DNA of 64,000 nt from Phenylobacterium zucineum HLK1 (GCF_000017265.1 NC_011144.1:3932256-3996255), one strand, 5' to 3'; positions 27,248-36,296 are shown, counted from the first letter of the stretch. Notes: generated from the letters alone by a model not told the origin. Made by a program: numbers and translations.

Positions 27248-28966
27248 TTAGGCGTCCGGCCCCTTCGGGTCAACCGCGGCCGCGGCCGACGAGAGCTTCC
27301 AGCGCACCCGCGCACCGGAATCGGCCCGGGCCTGGCCGCGCAGCACGATCTGCTGGGTGCGGCGGACCTCGCCCGCCTGATGGTGCACCGAAGGCTCCAG
27401 CGCGACCTCCAGGGCGTCCGAGCGCAGCCACCAGCCCGCCTCGTCCCCCTCGGGCTTCAGCAGCACGCTCTTGCGGTCGCGGGCGATCAGGGCGCTGACG
27501 TCGGGGGCCAGGTGGAAGCGCACGGTAAAGGGGATGAACCGCCGGTCCTCGCCCTTGGCGGCCCGCAACGCCGTCAGCCGGTCCTCGCCGCGCAGCTCGC
27601 CCGCCGCCGCGTCGAGGTAGAGCCGCCGCTCGTGGCGCAGGCCGAAGGGCCGGACCCAGCCGTCGTGGGCCAGCTCCAGCCAGACGGCGTCCGGCCCGTC
27701 GCGGCGTTCGGCCGTCACCGGGCCGCAGGCGTCCACCAGCCGCGCCCCCAGGGCGGCCGCGCGGAAGCCCCGCAGCGGCTCGCCGCACGGCAGGTCGGCG
27801 ATGTTCAGCGTCGAGGCCGCGTCGGCGACCCGCAGGGCCTCGTGGCCGCCGCCGTCCGGCGACCAGCCCGAGCCGACCACCAGCCGCTTGGTCCCCGCCG
27901 CCAGCTCGAGGGCCAGGGGCTGGCCGCAGGCCGACACGCTCCAGGGCCCGGCCGCGGGGGCGGCGGCGTCGACCACCGCCTGAAGCGTGCCGCCGTCCAG
28001 CCGCTGGTAGCCGTTGCAGGCGTGGGGGACGGGACGGCCCGCCACGTCCTCCCCAGCCCGCGCCGCGGCGACGTAGGCGGGCGAACAGGCGTCGCCGCCC
28101 TGGAGCGAGACGAGGCTGCCGTCCGCCAGGGTGAGGGCGCGCACAGAGGTCGAGAGCCGGTCGATGGCCCGCAGCGCGCCCTCGGGCGTCGGCCGGGCCA
28201 GCTGGGTCAGGGCCTCGTCCAGGGTCTGCAGGTCGAAGAGGAGCTCCAGCGCGGCCTCGGGGCTGCGCGTGGCGTGGCCGCCGTCCTCCGGGACGGTCGC
28301 CTCCAGCGCGCGCTCCAGCCGGGCCAGCGCCCGGGCGAGCAGCCGCTCGGCCGCCGGGCCGGAAAGGGCGGCGGCGCCCACCGCCGCGGCGCAGGCGCGC
28401 TCGGCGGCGCGGGCCGGCCGGCCGCCCTGGTCCAGCAGCACGCGGACCTGGCGGGCGAGGTCGCCGGCGATCAGCGCGGTCTCGGCCTCGGACGCCCCGG
28501 CGCAGACCTGGCGGGCGGCGCAGGCGAGGTTGAACACCCGCCGCTCCAGCACCTCCGGCCCCCAGACGAAGCTGTTCCAGCCGGCGAACACCCGGCGCCA
28601 CTCCAGGGCCAGCCGCAGGCCCTCGGTGACGCCCTCGCCGCCGGTCGCCAGGAGGTCGCGCAGCCAGCCGAACCGGTGCAGGGCGACGGCGAAGCGGCGG
28701 TCGGGGCTGGGCCGGTCCCAGGGATCGCCGCGCGGCCCGACGGTGAGCGTCGCCCCGGCCAGCACGAAGGCCCCCGCCAGGATGCGGCGGCCGGCCTCGG
28801 GGTCGGCGGGGCGGAAGTCGCGGGGCTGGGCGCCGAGGCCGTCGGGGCGGGGCGCGGTCCAGGCGTAGGGGGCCGAGCCCAGCCATTCCTCCCGCAGGCG
28901 CCGCGCCGTCCAGACGCCGACCGCCAGGGCGAGGCGGCGTCCGGGCAGTCGCGGCGTCGGCGCCAT
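27248..28966 (-). CDS. Heparinase II/III-like family protein
   Basis: A 572-aa protein of the heparinase II/III (alginate-lyase-like) family often found upstream of purH in alphaproteobacteria. The N-terminal half is alpha-helical (RRFAVALHRFGWLRDLL ... FAGWNSFVWGPEVLERRVFNLACA). A middle HACNGYQRLDGGTLQ segment and a beta-sandwich C-terminal half (about 330-560; GHEALRVADAASTLNIAD, LRHERRLYLD, VRFHLAPDVSALI, VHHQAGEVRRTQQIVLRG) follow. There is no signal peptide. The substrate is unknown; polysaccharide degradation is inferred. ATG 28966 is preferred because the rpe gene ends just upstream. Confidence 0.85.
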   Translation of the reverse strand: MAPTPRLPGRRLALAVGVWTARRLREEWLGSAPYAWTAPRPDGLGAQPRDFRPADPEAGRRILAGAFVLAGATLTVGPRGDPWDRPSPDRRFAVALHRFGWLRDLLATGGEGVTEGLRLALEWRRVFAGWNSFVWGPEVLERRVFNLACAARQVCAGASEAETALIAGDLARQVRVLLDQGGRPARAAERACAAAVGAAALSGPAAERLLARALARLERALEATVPEDGGHATRSPEAALELLFDLQTLDEALTQLARPTPEGALRAIDRLSTSVRALTLADGSLVSLQGGDACSPAYVAAARAGEDVAGRPVPHACNGYQRLDGGTLQAVVDAAAPAAGPWSVSACGQPLALELAAGTKRLVVGSGWSPDGGGHEALRVADAASTLNIADLPCGEPLRGFRAAALGARLVDACGPVTAERRDGPDAVWLELAHDGWVRPFGLRHERRLYLDAAAGELRGEDRLTALRAAKGEDRRFIPFTVRFHLAPDVSALIARDRKSVLLKPEGDEAGWWLRSDALEVALEPSVHHQAGEVRRTQQIVLRGQARADSGARVRWKLSSAAAAVDPKGPDA

Positions 28967-28974
28967 CCCCCCGG

Positions 28975-29634
28975 TCAGCCCCGGAGCGCGGCGATGTTGG
29001 CGGCGTAGCGGTCGGGCCCGCCCTTGAACACGGCCGAACCGGCCACCAGCGCCGTGGCGCCCGCGGCGATGCACCGGGGCGCGGTTTCCGGGGTCACCCC
29101 GCCGTCCACCTCGAGGATGATGTCGGCGCCGGCCGCGTCGATCATCCGGCGCAGGCGCTCGACCTTGCGCAGCTGGCCCGGGATGAAGCTCTGGCCGCCG
29201 AAGCCGGGGTTCACCGACATGACGAGGACGAGGTCGATGTCCTCCAGGATCCACTCCAGCGGACCCGGGTCGGTCCCGGGGTTCAGCACGACGCCGGCCT
29301 TGGCGCCCAGCTCGCGGATGCGCTTCAGCGTCCGGTGCAGGTGTGGCCCCGCCTCGGGGTGGACGCTGATGATGTCGGCCCCGGCGGCGCGGAAGCCCTC
29401 GAGGTAGGGATCGGCCGGGGCGATCATCAGGTGGACGTCGAAGGGGATCTTCGCGTGCGGGCGCAGCGCCTTCACCACGTCGGGCCCGATGGTGATGTTC
29501 GGCACGAAGTGGCCGTCCATGACGTCCACGTGCACCCAGTCGGCGCCGGCGGCCTCAATGGCGCGCACCTCCTCGCCCAGGCGCGAGAAGTCGGACGCCA
29601 GGATGGAGGGCGCGATGATCGTACGGGCGGCCAT
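28975..29634 (-). CDS. rpe: Ribulose-phosphate 3-epimerase
   Basis: A 219-aa TIM-barrel enzyme that interconverts ribulose 5-phosphate and xylulose 5-phosphate. It has the catalytic and metal-binding motifs IAPSILASDFSRL, WVHVDVMDGHFVPNITIG, PFDVHLMI, SVHPEAGPHLHRTL, MSVNPGFGGQSFI and LEVDGGVTPETA, with the phosphate loop at the end. It lies 9 bases upstream of the heparinase-like start, so the two are probably one transcription unit. Confidence 0.97.
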   Translation of the reverse strand: MAARTIIAPSILASDFSRLGEEVRAIEAAGADWVHVDVMDGHFVPNITIGPDVVKALRPHAKIPFDVHLMIAPADPYLEGFRAAGADIISVHPEAGPHLHRTLKRIRELGAKAGVVLNPGTDPGPLEWILEDIDLVLVMSVNPGFGGQSFIPGQLRKVERLRRMIDAAGADIILEVDGGVTPETAPRCIAAGATALVAGSAVFKGGPDRYAANIAALRG

Positions 29635-29639
29635 GGCCC

Positions 29640-29877
29640 GGGTGTTAACGTGATGCGGCCCGCGAGGCCAGGGGGGCGGTGGCTCCGCCGTCTGGCGAGG
29701 ACCTGCGTGCCTCGCTCCGCTCGGCCCCTCTCCTTGTTCCTCTCCCTCTCGCTTCGCGGGGGAGAGGAGACGCCCCCTCGCCCCCCGGGCGCAGCCCGGA
29801 GAAAGAGAGGGCCGGGGAGAGGGCCTGAGAGAGGGCCTGAGAGAGGGCCGGGCGCAGGGCCGCCAAGTTCGTGGACA
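29640..29877. repeat. Repetitive intergenic DNA between rsmB and rpe
   Basis: No gene is supported in these 238 bases. They hold purine/pyrimidine-rich hairpin sequence (CCTCTCCCTCTCGCTTCGCGG type with its inverse GAGAGG) and a 12-bp tandem repeat (GAGAGAGGGCCT, almost three copies at 29817-29850). A related CTCTCCCTCTCC-type unit recurs downstream of ftsK. Confidence 0.7.
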
Positions 29878-31191
29878 TCACGACCGCCGCAGGCGGGCGA
29901 TGAAGAAGCCGTCGGTTCCGCCGTCCAGGTGGTGGGGCAGGATGCGGAGGGTTCCGTTGGGCAGCCGGCTGGCCTCGGGCGCGCCGCCTTCGCCGGGCTC
30001 CACCGGCTCCGGGGCGAACTCGGGGGACCGCTTCAGGAAGGCCTCGACCTGCGCCTCGCCCTCCTCGGGCTCCAGCGAGCAGACGCAGTAGACGAGGCGG
30101 CCGCCCGCCTTCACCCGCCGGGCGGCGGCGTCGAGCAGCCGGGCCTGCAGCGTGGCGAGCTTGGGGATGTCGGCCGGGCTCGCCACCCACAGCACGTCGG
30201 GATGGCGCCGGTAGGTGCCGGTGGCCGAGCAGGGGGCGTCCAGCAGCACTGCATCGAAGCGGCGCCGGTCGGGCCACTCGGCGGCGTCGGCCTGCACGAC
30301 CTCGGCCGAAAGGCCGGTGCGGGCGAGGTTCTCGGAGACCCGCTTCAGCCGCCCCGCCGCCTTGTCCACCGCGGTGACGCGGGCGCCGGCGGCGGCGAGC
30401 TGCAGGGTCTTGCCGCCCGGCGCGGCGCACAGGTCGAGGGCGGTCTCGTCCGCCTTCACCGCGAGCAGGCGGGCGGGGATCGCCGCCGAGGCGTCCTGCA
30501 CCCACCAGCGGCCCTCGGCGAACCCGGGCCACGCCTGGACCTCGCCCTTCAGGCCCGCGCGCACGCTTCCGCCCGGCAGGACGCGGCCCTCCAGCATCTG
30601 GCCCAGCGCCTCGGCGTCGGCCGAATCCTTCGGCGTGACGTCGGTGGCCGGCTCGTCGGCGACCATCGCGGCCATGGCCCGTGCGGCCTCGGGCCCGAAG
30701 GCGGCGCGCCAGCGGGCGGCGAGCCACTGGGGCGCCAGCAGGTCGGGGTCGGAAAGGTCGGGCGGCTCGCGCGAGAGGCCCCGCAGCACGGCGTTGACGA
30801 GGCCCTTGAACGCTTGGCCGCCCTTCTGGCTGGCGGCGAGGTCCACCGTCGCCGAGACGGCGGCGTGGGCGGGCGTCTTCAGCACCAGCAGCTGGGCCGC
30901 GCCCAGCCGCAGCACCTGGACGATGCGGTCGGGCGGCGGCTTACGCAGCCTGGCCTGCAGCGCCGCGTCGATGGGGCCGAGGTGGCGAAGGGCCGCCATG
31001 GCCAGCGCGCGGGCGAAGGCGCGGTCGCGCGGCGCCAGGCGGCCGAGGGCGGGATGGGTCAGCCCCTCCTCCAGGCCGGCGCGGCGCGACAGCGCGGCGT
31101 CCAGCAGGTCGAGGGCGGCGGCCCGGGCCGGCAGACCGATGGCGGTCTCCGGCCCGGACTTCGAGAGGTCTTCGGGCGAGTTCGTGGTCAC
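29878..31191 (-). CDS. rsmB: 16S rRNA (cytosine-967-C5)-methyltransferase family protein
   Basis: A 437-aa RsmB/NOL1-NOP2-sun protein. The N-terminal NusB-like RNA-binding domain (about 20-140) includes RDRAFARALAMAALRHLG and FKGLVNAVLRGLSRE. The methyltransferase domain has DLCAAPGGKTLQLAA (SAM), VLLDAPCSATGTYRRHPDVLW (motif IV Cys) and VYCVCSLEPEEGE (motif VI catalytic Cys). The frame is open upstream. GTG 31191 (product starts VTTNSPEDL) is the best start, because the region before it overlaps another gene in a non-homologous frame. It modifies 16S rRNA in the cytoplasm. Confidence 0.9.
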   Translation of the reverse strand: MTTNSPEDLSKSGPETAIGLPARAAALDLLDAALSRRAGLEEGLTHPALGRLAPRDRAFARALAMAALRHLGPIDAALQARLRKPPPDRIVQVLRLGAAQLLVLKTPAHAAVSATVDLAASQKGGQAFKGLVNAVLRGLSREPPDLSDPDLLAPQWLAARWRAAFGPEAARAMAAMVADEPATDVTPKDSADAEALGQMLEGRVLPGGSVRAGLKGEVQAWPGFAEGRWWVQDASAAIPARLLAVKADETALDLCAAPGGKTLQLAAAGARVTAVDKAAGRLKRVSENLARTGLSAEVVQADAAEWPDRRRFDAVLLDAPCSATGTYRRHPDVLWVASPADIPKLATLQARLLDAAARRVKAGGRLVYCVCSLEPEEGEAQVEAFLKRSPEFAPEPVEPGEGGAPEASRLPNGTLRILPHHLDGGTDGFFIARLRRS

Positions 31192-31232
31192 CGCGCCCGC
31201 CTGCCCGGAACGGGCCGCGGGCGCAAGCAACT

Positions 31233-31616
31233 TCAGGCGGCGGGCTTGCGGCCGGCCATCAGCACCGAGACGCCGAACAGCAGCATCGCGCCCAGCACCG
31301 AGAACTCGGCCGCCATCAGCAGCGGCACGATCGGCGGGCGGCCCTGCAGGATGCCGTAGAGCTGGCCGAGCAGCAGCACGTTGCCGACGTTGGCGACGAC
31401 GAACACCACCCAGCCGAGGCGGCGCGGCGCGTGCGCGCCGGCCACGCCGTAGAAGGCGCCCATCAGGGCCAGGCCCGCCCAGCCCAGCAGGTTCATGTGG
31501 GCGTGCAGCGGGCGCAGGGTGAAGTCCTGGGTGGCGCCCATGAACATGCCGAGCGACATGCCGGCGAGGGCGTAGAGGACGGCGGCTGAGAAGAACGCGG
31601 TGGACAGACGGGACAT
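31233..31616 (-). CDS. Small membrane protein resembling a heme-copper oxidase subunit I fragment
   Basis: A 127-aa protein with four hydrophobic helices. The segment FTLRPLHAHMNLLGWAGLALMGAFYG resembles the His-containing helices of cytochrome c oxidase subunit I / CcoN-like proteins, and the family is usually annotated in such terms. It is too short to be an oxidase. His residues in HAHMN could bind heme or metal. It lies just upstream of rsmB on the same strand. Confidence 0.78.
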   Translation of the reverse strand: MSRLSTAFFSAAVLYALAGMSLGMFMGATQDFTLRPLHAHMNLLGWAGLALMGAFYGVAGAHAPRRLGWVVFVVANVGNVLLLGQLYGILQGRPPIVPLLMAAEFSVLGAMLLFGVSVLMAGRKPAA

Positions 31617-31717
31617 GGCTTAGTTTCCCCCGAAACCAAATTGGGCGGGTCGTAAACCAGCGTTCCGCGAACAATGCAAATGTAGAATCGGCAATCTTCC
31701 GGGCCTAAATGCAGGCC

Positions 31718-31912
31718 ATGGACGAGACCCTGCCCAACGCCGCGCCCGGCAAGGCGCTTTCCCCTGCGGCCCGCCGCGCGCTGGAAGAGGCCGAGGCCCG
31801 CCGCAAGGCCGCCGCCGAGGCCGAGCGCGCCCCCGAGCAGGGCGGCCCGCGCGGACCCGAGCCCACGCGCTTCGGCGACTGGGAGCGAAAGGGCATCGCG
31901 GTCGACTTCTGA
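31718..31912 (+). CDS. DUF1674 / SDHAF4-like succinate dehydrogenase assembly factor
   Basis: A 64-aa protein. The hydrophilic N-terminal half is rich in Ala/Glu/Lys. The C-terminal signature RGPEPTRFGDWERKGIAVDF is the DUF1674 hallmark shared with mitochondrial Sdh assembly factor 4, which protects flavinylated SdhA. An ATG 3 codons further upstream (31709) is also possible. It stands alone between divergent and convergent neighbours. Confidence 0.9.
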   Translation: MDETLPNAAPGKALSPAARRALEEAEARRKAAAEAERAPEQGGPRGPEPTRFGDWERKGIAVDF

Positions 31913-31940
31913 CGGCCCGACCGGTCAGACCCACGTCAGG

Positions 31941-32351
31941 TCAGAACAGCGGCTCTTCCGGCGGCGGCGTCTGCGGGGCGGGCCGCGCCTTTTCCAGCAC
32001 TTCGCCGATGCGGTCCTGGGGCGCGGCGGGGGCGGCCGGCTGCGCCTGGGCGGCGGCCTCGGCCTCGGCCTTGGCGCGGGCGGCCTCCTCGCGGGCCTTC
32101 CGCTCGGCCTCTTCCCGCGCCTTCTCCTCCGGAGTCTTCTCGGGCGGGGGCGGGGGGCCCTCGATCCGCTCCTGGGCGAGCGGCGTGGCCTCGGCCGCCT
32201 CGATCACCGCGCCCGCCTCGGCCGTCCGCTCGCCCGGCAGGCGCGCGGGGGCGTCGGCCGAGAGGATCCCGGCGGTGAAGGAGCCCAGCGCGGCGACGCC
32301 GATCAGGCCGGCGACGATCTGCAGCACGGGACGGGGCATGGACCAGTTCAT
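31941..32351 (-). CDS. Hypothetical anchored Pro/Ala/Glu-rich protein
   Basis: A 136-aa protein. One N-terminal transmembrane helix (VLQIVAGLIGVAALGSFTAGIL) is followed by a long charged helix or coiled coil rich in EEKAREEAERKAREEAARAKAEAEA and a proline-rich end (APQTPPPEEPLF). That layout resembles TonB/TolA-like stalks, but no functional domain is visible. It is divergent from ftsK by about 155 bp. The frame is open further upstream inside ftsK antisense, but ATG 32351 marks the start of sequence that looks like protein. Confidence 0.7.
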   Translation of the reverse strand: MNWSMPRPVLQIVAGLIGVAALGSFTAGILSADAPARLPGERTAEAGAVIEAAEATPLAQERIEGPPPPPEKTPEEKAREEAERKAREEAARAKAEAEAAAQAQPAAPAAPQDRIGEVLEKARPAPQTPPPEEPLF

Positions 32352-32507
32352 GGCGCGCGACCCTAATCCGGCCGCCTGCCGAGCGGAAGCGGCATCGCGC
32401 CGCAAGCGCCCGGGAGCGGGCCGGAGCCGCCCAGAGTAAACGCCCGTTAACCGTGGAGCGGCGAAACAGGGGGTTCTGAGGCCAGTCGGCAAGGGGATCT
32501 CGAAGGC

Positions 32508-34904
32508 ATGGCGCGGGCGGCGCGGAAGACCGGCGTGGAGCTCTTCCTCCACATCGCGAAGCTGGTTTGGGCGCACCCGGGGACGGCGCGCCTGCGCGGC
32601 GGGGTGACCGCGGCGTTCGGCGTGATCCTGGCGGTCGCCTTCGCCACCTACGACGCGGCCGACCCAAGCCTGAACGCCGCCAGCGCGGCCGCGCCGCAGA
32701 ACGCCCTCGGTGGGGCCGGCGCGGTGCTGGCCGACGTCGGCGTCCAGTCGCTGGGCGTCGCGGCCGGCCTGCTCGCGCTGCTGATCGTCGTGCTGGGCCT
32801 GGCCCGCGTGGCCGACCCGACCCCCGACGCGGGCCGCGGCGCCCTGCGCCTGCGCGCGCTGCTCGGCGCCCTCGGCGTGCTGGCCCTGGCCGGCCTCCTG
32901 GCCTGGCCGGCGCCGCCGGTCGCCTGGCCGCTGGCCAAGGGCCTGGGCGGCTTCTGGGGCGACGCCCTGTTCGCGGGCCTGACGGGCCTGATCGCCTACG
33001 CGCGCCTCCCGGCCGGCGCGATCGTCGCCGGGACGACGCTCGCGGCGCTCGGCGCCGTGGCCTACGGCTACGCCCTGGGCCTCTCCAAGGTGGACGTGCG
33101 CGGGGCCGGCGCCTGGCTGGCCGAAGCGTTCCGCCCCAAGCTGAAGGCCGCGCGGCCGGAACGCCCCCAGGGCGCCGAGCGTCCCGAGCGCCGGGTCCGC
33201 GCGCCGCGGCGCCGGGGGCTCGACAGCATCATCCCGGACACCGCGGCCTTCGCGGCCGACGAGGCCGACGTCGACACGGGCGCCGACGCCTCGCCCGCGC
33301 CGGTCGCCGGCGAGCCCAAGGTCCGCGCGCCCAAGGCGCCGCCCAAGGAGAGCGTCCGCGAGCAGAAGGAGGCGCAGGCCACCTTCGAATTCGTCCAGCC
33401 GGGCGGCTTCAAGCTGCCCGAGCTGGCCATGTTGGCCAAGCCCAAGCCCCGGGCCGCCCAGTTCGACGAGGGCGCCCTGCGCCAGAACGCCCAGCTGCTC
33501 GAGAGCGTGCTGGCCGAGTTCGGCGTCCGCGGCCAGGTGGACCAGATCCGCCCAGGCCCCGTGGTCACCCTCTACGAGCTGGTGCCCGCCGCGGGGGTGA
33601 AGTCGGCCCGGGTCGTGGCGCTGGCCGACGACATCGCCCGCTCGATGAGCGTCGCCGCCTGCCGCGTCTCGGTGGTCTCGGGCCGCAACGCCATTGGCAT
33701 CGAGCTGCCCAACCAGCGGCGCGAGACCGTTTACCTGCGCGACCTGCTGGCGGCCCCCGAATACGAGCGCGGCGGCCAGGTGGTGCCCGTGGCCCTGGGC
33801 GAAACCATCGGCGGCGAGCCCTACATCGCCGACCTCGCCAAGATGCCCCACCTGCTGATCGCCGGCACCACCGGCTCGGGCAAGTCGGTGGGCGTGAACG
33901 CCATGATCCTGTCGATCCTCTACCGGCTGCCGCCCGAGCAGTGCCGGCTGATCATGATCGACCCCAAGATGCTGGAGCTGTCGGTCTACGACGGTATCCC
34001 GCACCTGCTGGCCCCCGTCGTCACCGACCCGAAGAAGGCGATCGTCGCCCTGAAGTGGACCGTGCGCGAGATGGAGGACCGCTACCGGCGGATGTCCAAG
34101 ATCGGCGTGCGCAACATCGCCTCCTACAACGAGCGCGCGAAGGAAGCCCTGGCCAAGGGCGAGCACTTCGAGCGCACCGTCCAGACCGGCTTCGACGACG
34201 CCGGTCGGCCGATCTTCGAGTCCGAGAAGATCGTTCCCGAGCCGATGCCCTACCTGGTGGTGATCATCGACGAGGTGGCCGACCTGATGATGGTCGCCGG
34301 CAAGGACATCGAGGGCGCCGTCCAGCGCCTGGCGCAGATGGCGCGCGCCGCCGGCATCCACCTGATCATGGCCACCCAGCGGCCGTCGGTGGACGTCATC
34401 ACCGGCACCATCAAGGCCAACTTCCCGACCCGAATCTCCTTCCAGGTCACCTCGAAGATCGATTCCCGCACCATCCTGGGGGAACAGGGCGCCGAGCAGC
34501 TGCTGGGCCAGGGCGACATGCTCTACATGGCCGGCGGCGGCCGCATCACCCGCCTGCACGGCCCGTTCGTCTCGGACGGCGAGGTCGAGGCGGTGGCCAA
34601 GTTCCTGCGCGACCAGGGCACGCCGCAGTACCTCGACGAGGTCACCGCCGGCGGCGAGGAGGAGGGGGACGAGGGGCCGAACCTCGGCTTCGGCGGCGAC
34701 ACGGGCGACGCCAACGACCTCTACGACCGCGCCGTCGCCGTCGTCACCCGCGACGGCAAGGCCTCCACCAGCTATATCCAGCGCCGCCTGCAGATCGGCT
34801 ACAACCGCGCCGCCTCGCTCATGGAGCGCATGGAGCAGGAGGGCGTCGTCGGCCCCGCCAACCACACCGGCAAGCGCGAGATCCTGGTCGGCGCGCCGCC
34901 GTAG
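32508..34904 (+). CDS. ftsK: DNA translocase FtsK
   Basis: A 798-aa septal DNA pump that segregates the chromosome terminus and activates XerCD. Residues about 25-210 carry four transmembrane helices, residues 215-330 a charged linker. The motor has Walker A AGTTGSGKSVGVNAM near 455 and Walker B YLVVIIDEVADLMMV near 590, then MATQRPSVDVITGTIKANFPTRISF. The winged-helix gamma domain closes the protein (DLYDRAVAVVTRDGKASTSYIQRRLQIGYNRAASLMERMEQEGVVG), which reads KOPS sequences. The length is typical for Caulobacter FtsK. Confidence 0.96.
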   Translation: MARAARKTGVELFLHIAKLVWAHPGTARLRGGVTAAFGVILAVAFATYDAADPSLNAASAAAPQNALGGAGAVLADVGVQSLGVAAGLLALLIVVLGLARVADPTPDAGRGALRLRALLGALGVLALAGLLAWPAPPVAWPLAKGLGGFWGDALFAGLTGLIAYARLPAGAIVAGTTLAALGAVAYGYALGLSKVDVRGAGAWLAEAFRPKLKAARPERPQGAERPERRVRAPRRRGLDSIIPDTAAFAADEADVDTGADASPAPVAGEPKVRAPKAPPKESVREQKEAQATFEFVQPGGFKLPELAMLAKPKPRAAQFDEGALRQNAQLLESVLAEFGVRGQVDQIRPGPVVTLYELVPAAGVKSARVVALADDIARSMSVAACRVSVVSGRNAIGIELPNQRRETVYLRDLLAAPEYERGGQVVPVALGETIGGEPYIADLAKMPHLLIAGTTGSGKSVGVNAMILSILYRLPPEQCRLIMIDPKMLELSVYDGIPHLLAPVVTDPKKAIVALKWTVREMEDRYRRMSKIGVRNIASYNERAKEALAKGEHFERTVQTGFDDAGRPIFESEKIVPEPMPYLVVIIDEVADLMMVAGKDIEGAVQRLAQMARAAGIHLIMATQRPSVDVITGTIKANFPTRISFQVTSKIDSRTILGEQGAEQLLGQGDMLYMAGGGRITRLHGPFVSDGEVEAVAKFLRDQGTPQYLDEVTAGGEEEGDEGPNLGFGGDTGDANDLYDRAVAVVTRDGKASTSYIQRRLQIGYNRAASLMERMEQEGVVGPANHTGKREILVGAPP

Positions 34905-35218
34905 GCGGGCTTCCGGACGACGGCGAAGCCGTCTTTCGACACAAAGCCCACGAAGCTCACGAAGATCACGAAGAGGCCGCCCTTCGTGGTCTTCGTGCTC
35001 TTGGCGATCTTCGTGTTTCCTAGGGACAGCCGCCGCTTGCGCGGCGTCTCACGGACCGCCCGTTCGGGTTTGTTCGCGGCCTGGGACAGCGCCGGGCCCT
35101 CTCCTCGATCCTCTCCCTCTCCGCTTCGCGGGGGGAGAGGAGGGAGCCTGCCTCCTCTCCCCCGAGCGCGCAGCGCCGAGAGGGAGAGGGTAGGGAGAGG
35201 GCCGAGCGACGCGAGGGT
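34905..35218. repeat. Repetitive intergenic DNA between ftsK and the UVR-motif gene
   Basis: These 314 bases contain no supported gene. First comes a run of CACGAAG units (CACGAAGCTCACGAAGATCACGAAG) and its inverse (CTTCGTGGTCTTCGTGCTC), able to form an imperfect long hairpin. Then comes a CTCTCCCTCTCC / GAGAGGGAGAGG inverted pair around 35100-35200, similar to the element between rsmB and rpe. The spurious 78-aa frame across it is not a gene. Confidence 0.7.
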
Positions 35219-35473
35219 CTAGCCCCGCCGCCGGCCGCCCGGGCGGCGCCCCTTGGTCATCAGGTCGGGCTTCTTCGGCAGCGGCTTCGTCGGATCGCGG
35301 ACGTAGGCCTCCTGACTGGAGCCCAGGCCCATGCGGCCGGGGGACTGCTCCACGAGATTGCTCTCGCCGGCCTTCAGGCGGGCGATGGCGTCGCGCAGCA
35401 GGGCGGCGGTCTCGAAGTCGCCCGCCTCGGCCGCCGCCTTCATCCGCCGTTCCAGGTCCTCGATCGCGCCCAT
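35219..35473 (-). CDS. UvrB/UvrC-motif-containing small protein
   Basis: An 84-aa protein. Residues 2-36 (IEDLERRMKAAAEAGDFETAALLRDAIARLK) form a UVR helix-turn-helix motif, the interaction module of UvrB and UvrC that is also found in Clp adaptors such as McsA. The rest is basic and Pro/Arg-rich (RDPTKPLPKKPDLMTKGRRPGGRRRG), which suggests nucleic acid contact. The frame extends upstream to 35521, but ATG 35473 begins the motif. The role is not known. Confidence 0.82.
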   Translation of the reverse strand: MGAIEDLERRMKAAAEAGDFETAALLRDAIARLKAGESNLVEQSPGRMGLGSSQEAYVRDPTKPLPKKPDLMTKGRRPGGRRRG

Positions 35474-35565
35474 GACCTCGGAACACCCCGCCAAGCTCCG
35501 GCGTTGCAGCGCCGACCCCATTTGAGCCCTATTGCCGCCGCTTGCGCGCGATAGGAAGCCCGCGC

Positions 35566-36225
35566 ATGAGGAATCCCATGACCCTGACCCGCCGCAGCCT
35601 CGCGCTCGCGCTCGCCGCAGCGCCCCTCGCCGGATCCGTGGCCGCCCCGGCCTTCGCCCAGGCCGGCCTCTCGGCCCAGGACCGCGCGCTGGTCGAGCGC
35701 GCCGCCGCCTATCTCGAGAGCCTCAAGGAGGCCAAGGCCCGCTTCGTGCAGACCGATTCCCGCGGCCGCTCGATCGGCGGCGACGTTTTCCTGAAGCGGC
35801 CGGGCAAGGCGCGCTTCGACTACGACCCGCCGTCGGGCCTGCTGGTCGTCTCGGACGGCGGGGTGGTCTCGGTGCAGGACACGCGGCTGAAGACCTTCGA
35901 CCGCTACCCGTTGTCGGCCACGCCGCTGTCGGTGTTCCTGGCCAAGAACATCCGCCTGGACAAGGGTGTGACCGTCACCCGCGTCTCGCGCATGGCCGAC
36001 GGCTTCTCGATCACCGCCCGCGACGGGAACAAGCGCACGGCCGGCCAGATCATGCTGACCTTCCGGGACGAGCCCATGACCCTGACCGGCTGGACGATCA
36101 CCGACGCCCAGGGCCGCCAGACCCGCGTCCAGCTCCAGGGCCTGCAGCGCGCCTCGGGGCTGGCGGGCTCGCTGTTCGTGCTCAAGGACCCCCGCCCGAA
36201 GAACGTGGGCCGCGGAAAAGTGTGA
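35566..36225 (+). CDS. lolA: Outer-membrane lipoprotein carrier protein LolA-like
   Basis: A 219-aa protein with a Tat-like or Sec signal (TRRSLALALAAAPLAGSVAAPAFA). The LolA fold follows with the typical SLKEAKARFVQTDSRGRSIGGDVFLKRPGKARFDYDPPSG start and LRDPRPK-like VLKDPRPKNVGRGK end. LolA ferries lipoproteins across the periplasm from LolCDE to the outer membrane. The start could also be the ATG at 35578; AGGAAG supports 35566. It is divergent from the UVR-motif gene. Confidence 0.92.
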   Translation: MRNPMTLTRRSLALALAAAPLAGSVAAPAFAQAGLSAQDRALVERAAAYLESLKEAKARFVQTDSRGRSIGGDVFLKRPGKARFDYDPPSGLLVVSDGGVVSVQDTRLKTFDRYPLSATPLSVFLAKNIRLDKGVTVTRVSRMADGFSITARDGNKRTAGQIMLTFRDEPMTLTGWTITDAQGRQTRVQLQGLQRASGLAGSLFVLKDPRPKNVGRGKV

Positions 36226-36261
36226 TTTGATAGGCACACGCAAGCTTTACCGCGCGAGCCT

Positions 36262-36290
36262 TTGACTTTCTGTCATACTGTTGCGATATT
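36262..36290 (+). promoter_or_regulatory. Sigma-70-like promoter for a candidate small RNA
   Basis: TTGACT, a 17-bp spacer, then GATATT. It lies in the lolA-xth gap. Transcription is predicted to start near 36297, more than 130 bases before the xth start codon and upstream of a strong terminator. Confidence 0.7.
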
Positions 36291-36296
36291 GCCACT

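Noticed and set aside
31941..34865. The 974-codon frame antisense to ftsK
   Set aside because: Only its last 136 codons, outside ftsK, look like a real protein; the rest is antisense shadow.
34986..35222. A 78-codon frame downstream of ftsK
   Set aside because: It runs through repeat DNA and has no coding bias or ribosome site.
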